Shown: positions 7,401-8,406 of the stretch, one piece after another
Layout: each line of letters begins with the position of its first letter
How positions within the stretch are numbered: position 1 is the first letter of the stretch
Assembly: GCA_964390795.1 (NCBI GenBank)
Contig: CAYMLQ010000267.1
Location: forward strand, 1 to 8,406
Origin: CAYMLQ01 sp964390795
GTDB taxonomy: Bacteria > Verrucomicrobiota > Kiritimatiellia > RFP12 > UBA1067
Direction of reading: 5' to 3'
DNA: 8,406 nucleotides
Made by a program: the position numbers and the translations under genes
The notes under the pieces: model-generated
Told to the model about the DNA's origin: nothing
The model's input: only the letters and a program-made list of their open reading frames with translations
Database searches by the model: none

Positions 7401-7758
7401 GCCGACCGAGATGGGCAACAAGGTTGGCGTGCGCTGGGCCACGCTCTGCGACAGCGCAGGCGCGGGCCTGCTGGCCGTGGGCCAGCCACTCTTGAGCGTC
7501 AACGCGCTGCATCATACGACCGACGACCTGATGAGCTGCATGCACCCGTGGGAGATGCCTCCGCGCGACGACGTGACGCTGAACCTCGACCTAGTGCAGA
7601 TGGGCGTGGGCGGCGACAACAGTTGGGGCGCGATGCAGCACGCCGAATTCCTGCTGCCGGCCAAGAAGCCGTACACGTACACCTTCGTGCTGCGCCCGTT
7701 CAGCGGTGACGCGAAAGCCGCGGCCGCACTCGCCCGCCGCGCGCTCGCAGAGCAATGA
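4486..7758 (+). CDS. lacZ: LacZ-type GH2 beta-galactosidase, predicted secreted
   Basis: A 1090-residue glycoside hydrolase of family 2, close to E. coli LacZ (1023 residues) plus an N-terminal extension. It should hydrolyse terminal beta-D-galactosides. Residues 1-21 look like a signal peptide (DK, then a hydrophobic run ending SVAQ), suggesting export to the periplasm or outside. A sugar-binding jelly-roll domain follows, with RWSDGSYLECQDFWRLSGIF around 234-253, then an Ig-like domain (about 265-380) and a TIM barrel from RGVNRHEHDPYLGQ (396-409). The acid/base is E502 in GNENG and the nucleophile E565 in CEYAHAMGNSSG. E460 and H462 in DEANIECHG match the LacZ magnesium ligands. GGDFG, NGLVSSDRTPHPGL and the small-chain C-terminal domain with MGVGGDNSW (W1047, equivalent to E. 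coli W999) are present, so it looks complete and active. Relative to E. coli it carries an insertion near 131-155. The natural substrate may be a plant or mucin galactoside rather than lactose. Confidence 0.95.
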   Translation: MDKWAVCGAAVIVSVCGLSVAQDAASCDWQNHKTLGVGTEPMHATMVACPDEATAKSVSHVANAERVKSPWYRSLNGAWKYCYSQNPTKRVPDFFKTDFNDAEWTTIPVPSNVEVEGHGVPIYTNTKYPWLEPPAGYDVSKDVAWRPASKPTPPFIPQENPYNTVNAYRHTFEVPSEWSGRPIFLTFDGVNSFFYLWINGERVGLGKDSRTPVEFNVTRFVKPGKNLIAVENFRWSDGSYLECQDFWRLSGIFRDVYLWAAPLQHVRDIEIKTDLDAQYKNARLSVAAWLTNAAPRAVSVTPVVSLWDASGKEVPLETKPEPLRLEAGSAQGFACSIAVLNPLKWSDETPNLYRLLLTLKDEKGKTIVSVPQRIGFRKVELKNGDLLVNGRRIIVRGVNRHEHDPYLGQAITIDSMLQDIRLMKQNNINLVRTCHYPNQPLWYDLCDEYGLYVIDEANIECHGDQSITRDAEWEPAYMDRTVRMVERDKNHPSIIIWSVGNENGPGRNLEATSAWMKRRDPSRLVHACEADEAPWTDIVCPMYPNPKNLAAYAAKAQTRPYIMCEYAHAMGNSSGDLWSYWRQIYTLPHLQGGSIWDWVDQSFAQPQGAERGRRFVKPKPGDKVFWAFGGDFGPMNVPSDQNFCCNGLVSSDRTPHPGLAEVKKVYQHLQMEAGDLAKGEVKIVNRFDVINPKDYVNGRWTLKADGERVADGALAPLDLAPGAAGTLKIALPNVQPKPGVEYWLDLSFTLKEKQLWAPAGHEVAWAQFKLPFAAPAASVDADSAGAALTMLEANGTVRVEGAGLVVAFDKASGLLTSLASANGKELVKEPLRPSFWRAPTDNDRGYGMEKKFGAWRHVGRDWKPASVTVTQPSPREVRVVARGPLPGVGGQYTLTHRVLGTGDVRVEAEYAPEANTKAPNLTRFGLQMTVTSGFENLRWYGPGPQETYSDRCDARVDVYQGTVAEQAFAYTEPTEMGNKVGVRWATLCDSAGAGLLAVGQPLLSVNALHHTTDDLMSCMHPWEMPPRDDVTLNLDLVQMGVGGDNSWGAMQHAEFLLPAKKPYTYTFVLRPFSGDAKAAAALARRALAEQ

Positions 7759-7771
7759 GCGGTGACTCGAC

Positions 7772-7791
7772 AGAGGAGAGAGAGAGAAGAG
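7772..7791 (+). repeat. Short purine tract with (GA)6
   Basis: A 20-nt all-purine stretch 13 nt after the lacZ stop, containing six GA units at 7776-7787. It is a simple-sequence tract with no evident function. Confidence 0.5.
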
Positions 7792-7827
7792 TACGCGGGC
7801 GGCACGTGGGCTGAGTAACGTGAAGCT

Positions 7828-7849
7828 CAACGGCGCGGCGCAGCCGTTG
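7828..7849. terminator. GC-rich hairpin between convergent genes
   Basis: CAACGGC (7828-7834) and GCCGTTG (7843-7849) form a perfect 7-bp stem around an 8-nt loop. It starts 1 nt past the stop of the minus-strand gene and 69 nt past the lacZ stop, a sensible place to end both transcripts. No T-run follows on either strand, so it is not a textbook intrinsic terminator. It could instead be a remnant of a recombination site next to the A+T-richer gene. Confidence 0.35.
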
Positions 7850-7850
7850 C

Positions 7851-8396
7851 CTAAGAGGACTGGTTTTCTGCTTCTTTGGCTTTCCCTTGTTTGTTGATAA
7901 CTCCTTCTGCCTGACACCGGAATTGATACAGTGTCTGAACGATAGGAAGCTCGTGTGTATCATCAAATTCAATGAGTCGGCGTTTCCCGAAGCGCCTATC
8001 CAGCGTTGCAAATGCTCGGATAATTGGGTTTTCTGAATGAATCGCTTCTTCAATGGACAAATTCAGATAGGCAAAGAGCGATGCGTTGAAATCCCACGGG
8101 GTCACAATCCCACGCCCCTTCACGGTAGTTTCTGCCGCACGTCTCTGTTCGCAGTAGGTCGCTACATCAAAAACACCCGTTCGCTCAGCACCTTCAATCC
8201 GATCTTGCTCTAAACAAACTTCATTAATATATGTGTAATCACTTACGCTAATACGACACTCTATGTCGATTGTTATCCAAGCCTCACCTGCCTGGTCATG
8301 AGCCCTGCGATATCGAGTGTTCCAGACCTCAACCCTGCCGACAACTGGCTCGGCGAACTTCTCCTCGATTTGTTTCTTAAGTTGGCTCCATTTCAT
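7851..8396 (-). CDS. SF0329-like protein of unknown function
   Basis: A 181-residue protein starting MKWSQLKKQIEEKFAEPVVG. The opening, the RVEVWNTRYRRAHD segment (21-34), the GEAWITIDIE strand and the later NPIIRAFATLDRRFGKRRL block (about 122-140) resemble the family annotated as SF0329; I recognise it from memory, not by search. The family has no known function. No signal peptide or membrane segment is visible, and the acidic/basic mix suggests a soluble cytoplasmic protein. The gene is convergent with lacZ and clearly richer in A+T than the rest of the window, which suggests separate origin. Only 10 nt upstream are available and they show no Shine-Dalgarno (AACAACAACT), so the start is supported mainly by the typical N-terminus. 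A leaderless message or a start further upstream cannot be excluded. Confidence 0.7.
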   Translation of the reverse strand: MKWSQLKKQIEEKFAEPVVGRVEVWNTRYRRAHDQAGEAWITIDIECRISVSDYTYINEVCLEQDRIEGAERTGVFDVATYCEQRRAAETTVKGRGIVTPWDFNASLFAYLNLSIEEAIHSENPIIRAFATLDRRFGKRRLIEFDDTHELPIVQTLYQFRCQAEGVINKQGKAKEAENQSS

Positions 8397-8406
8397 AGTT
8401 GTTGTT

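Noticed and set aside
6427..7545. 372-codon open frame on the minus strand opposite the lacZ C-terminal domain
   Set aside because: Same reason: Arg/Ala/Val/Leu-rich shadow of the coding strand without family motifs.
7821..7856. Integron attC site
   Set aside because: Only one of the two core ends fits, and the longer paired arms expected of attC are missing. It is kept only as a question to test.

Overview
The window reads as GC-rich bacterial chromosome with compact, well-spaced genes and strong Shine-Dalgarno sites (GGAGG-type, 6-7 nt before the start). Predicted signal peptides on a LacZ-type enzyme and on a persulfide-dioxygenase-like protein suggest a Gram-negative carbohydrate degrader, perhaps of the PVC group (Kiritimatiellota/Lentisphaerota-like). 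That placement is inference from gene style. No rRNA, tRNA, CRISPR array or transposase was seen.

Layout. Positions 1-4328 hold four genes on the minus strand, in transcription order: a DUF255/YyaL-type protein with a CHWC thioredoxin-like motif (4328-2250); an unrecognised cysteine-rich protein of 59 residues (2164-1985); a YiiD_C-like hotdog thioesterase (1988-1608) that overlaps the small gene by ATGA; and a metallo-beta-lactamase-fold protein with two rhodanese domains, resembling CstB/ETHE1 persulfide dioxygenases (1468 to beyond the left edge). A divergent control region (4329-4485) separates them from a large plus-strand gene for a predicted secreted LacZ-type GH2 beta-galactosidase (4486-7758). 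A short intergenic stretch with a GC-rich hairpin follows. The last gene (8396-7851, minus) is convergent with lacZ, visibly richer in A+T, and encodes a protein resembling the SF0329 family of unknown function.

How the genes may work together. The four minus-strand genes share a thiol/thioester/persulfide theme: a CxxC protein, a Cys-rich small protein, a thioesterase and a persulfide dioxygenase-rhodanese. Only the thioesterase and the small protein are clearly co-translated; a wider functional unit is inference. The beta-galactosidase looks like a stand-alone catabolic gene, and its promoter may share an operator region with the DUF255 gene. The right-end gene may be a recent acquisition. 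The least ordinary items are the unlisted Cys-rich small gene and the apparently exported persulfide-dioxygenase-like protein.
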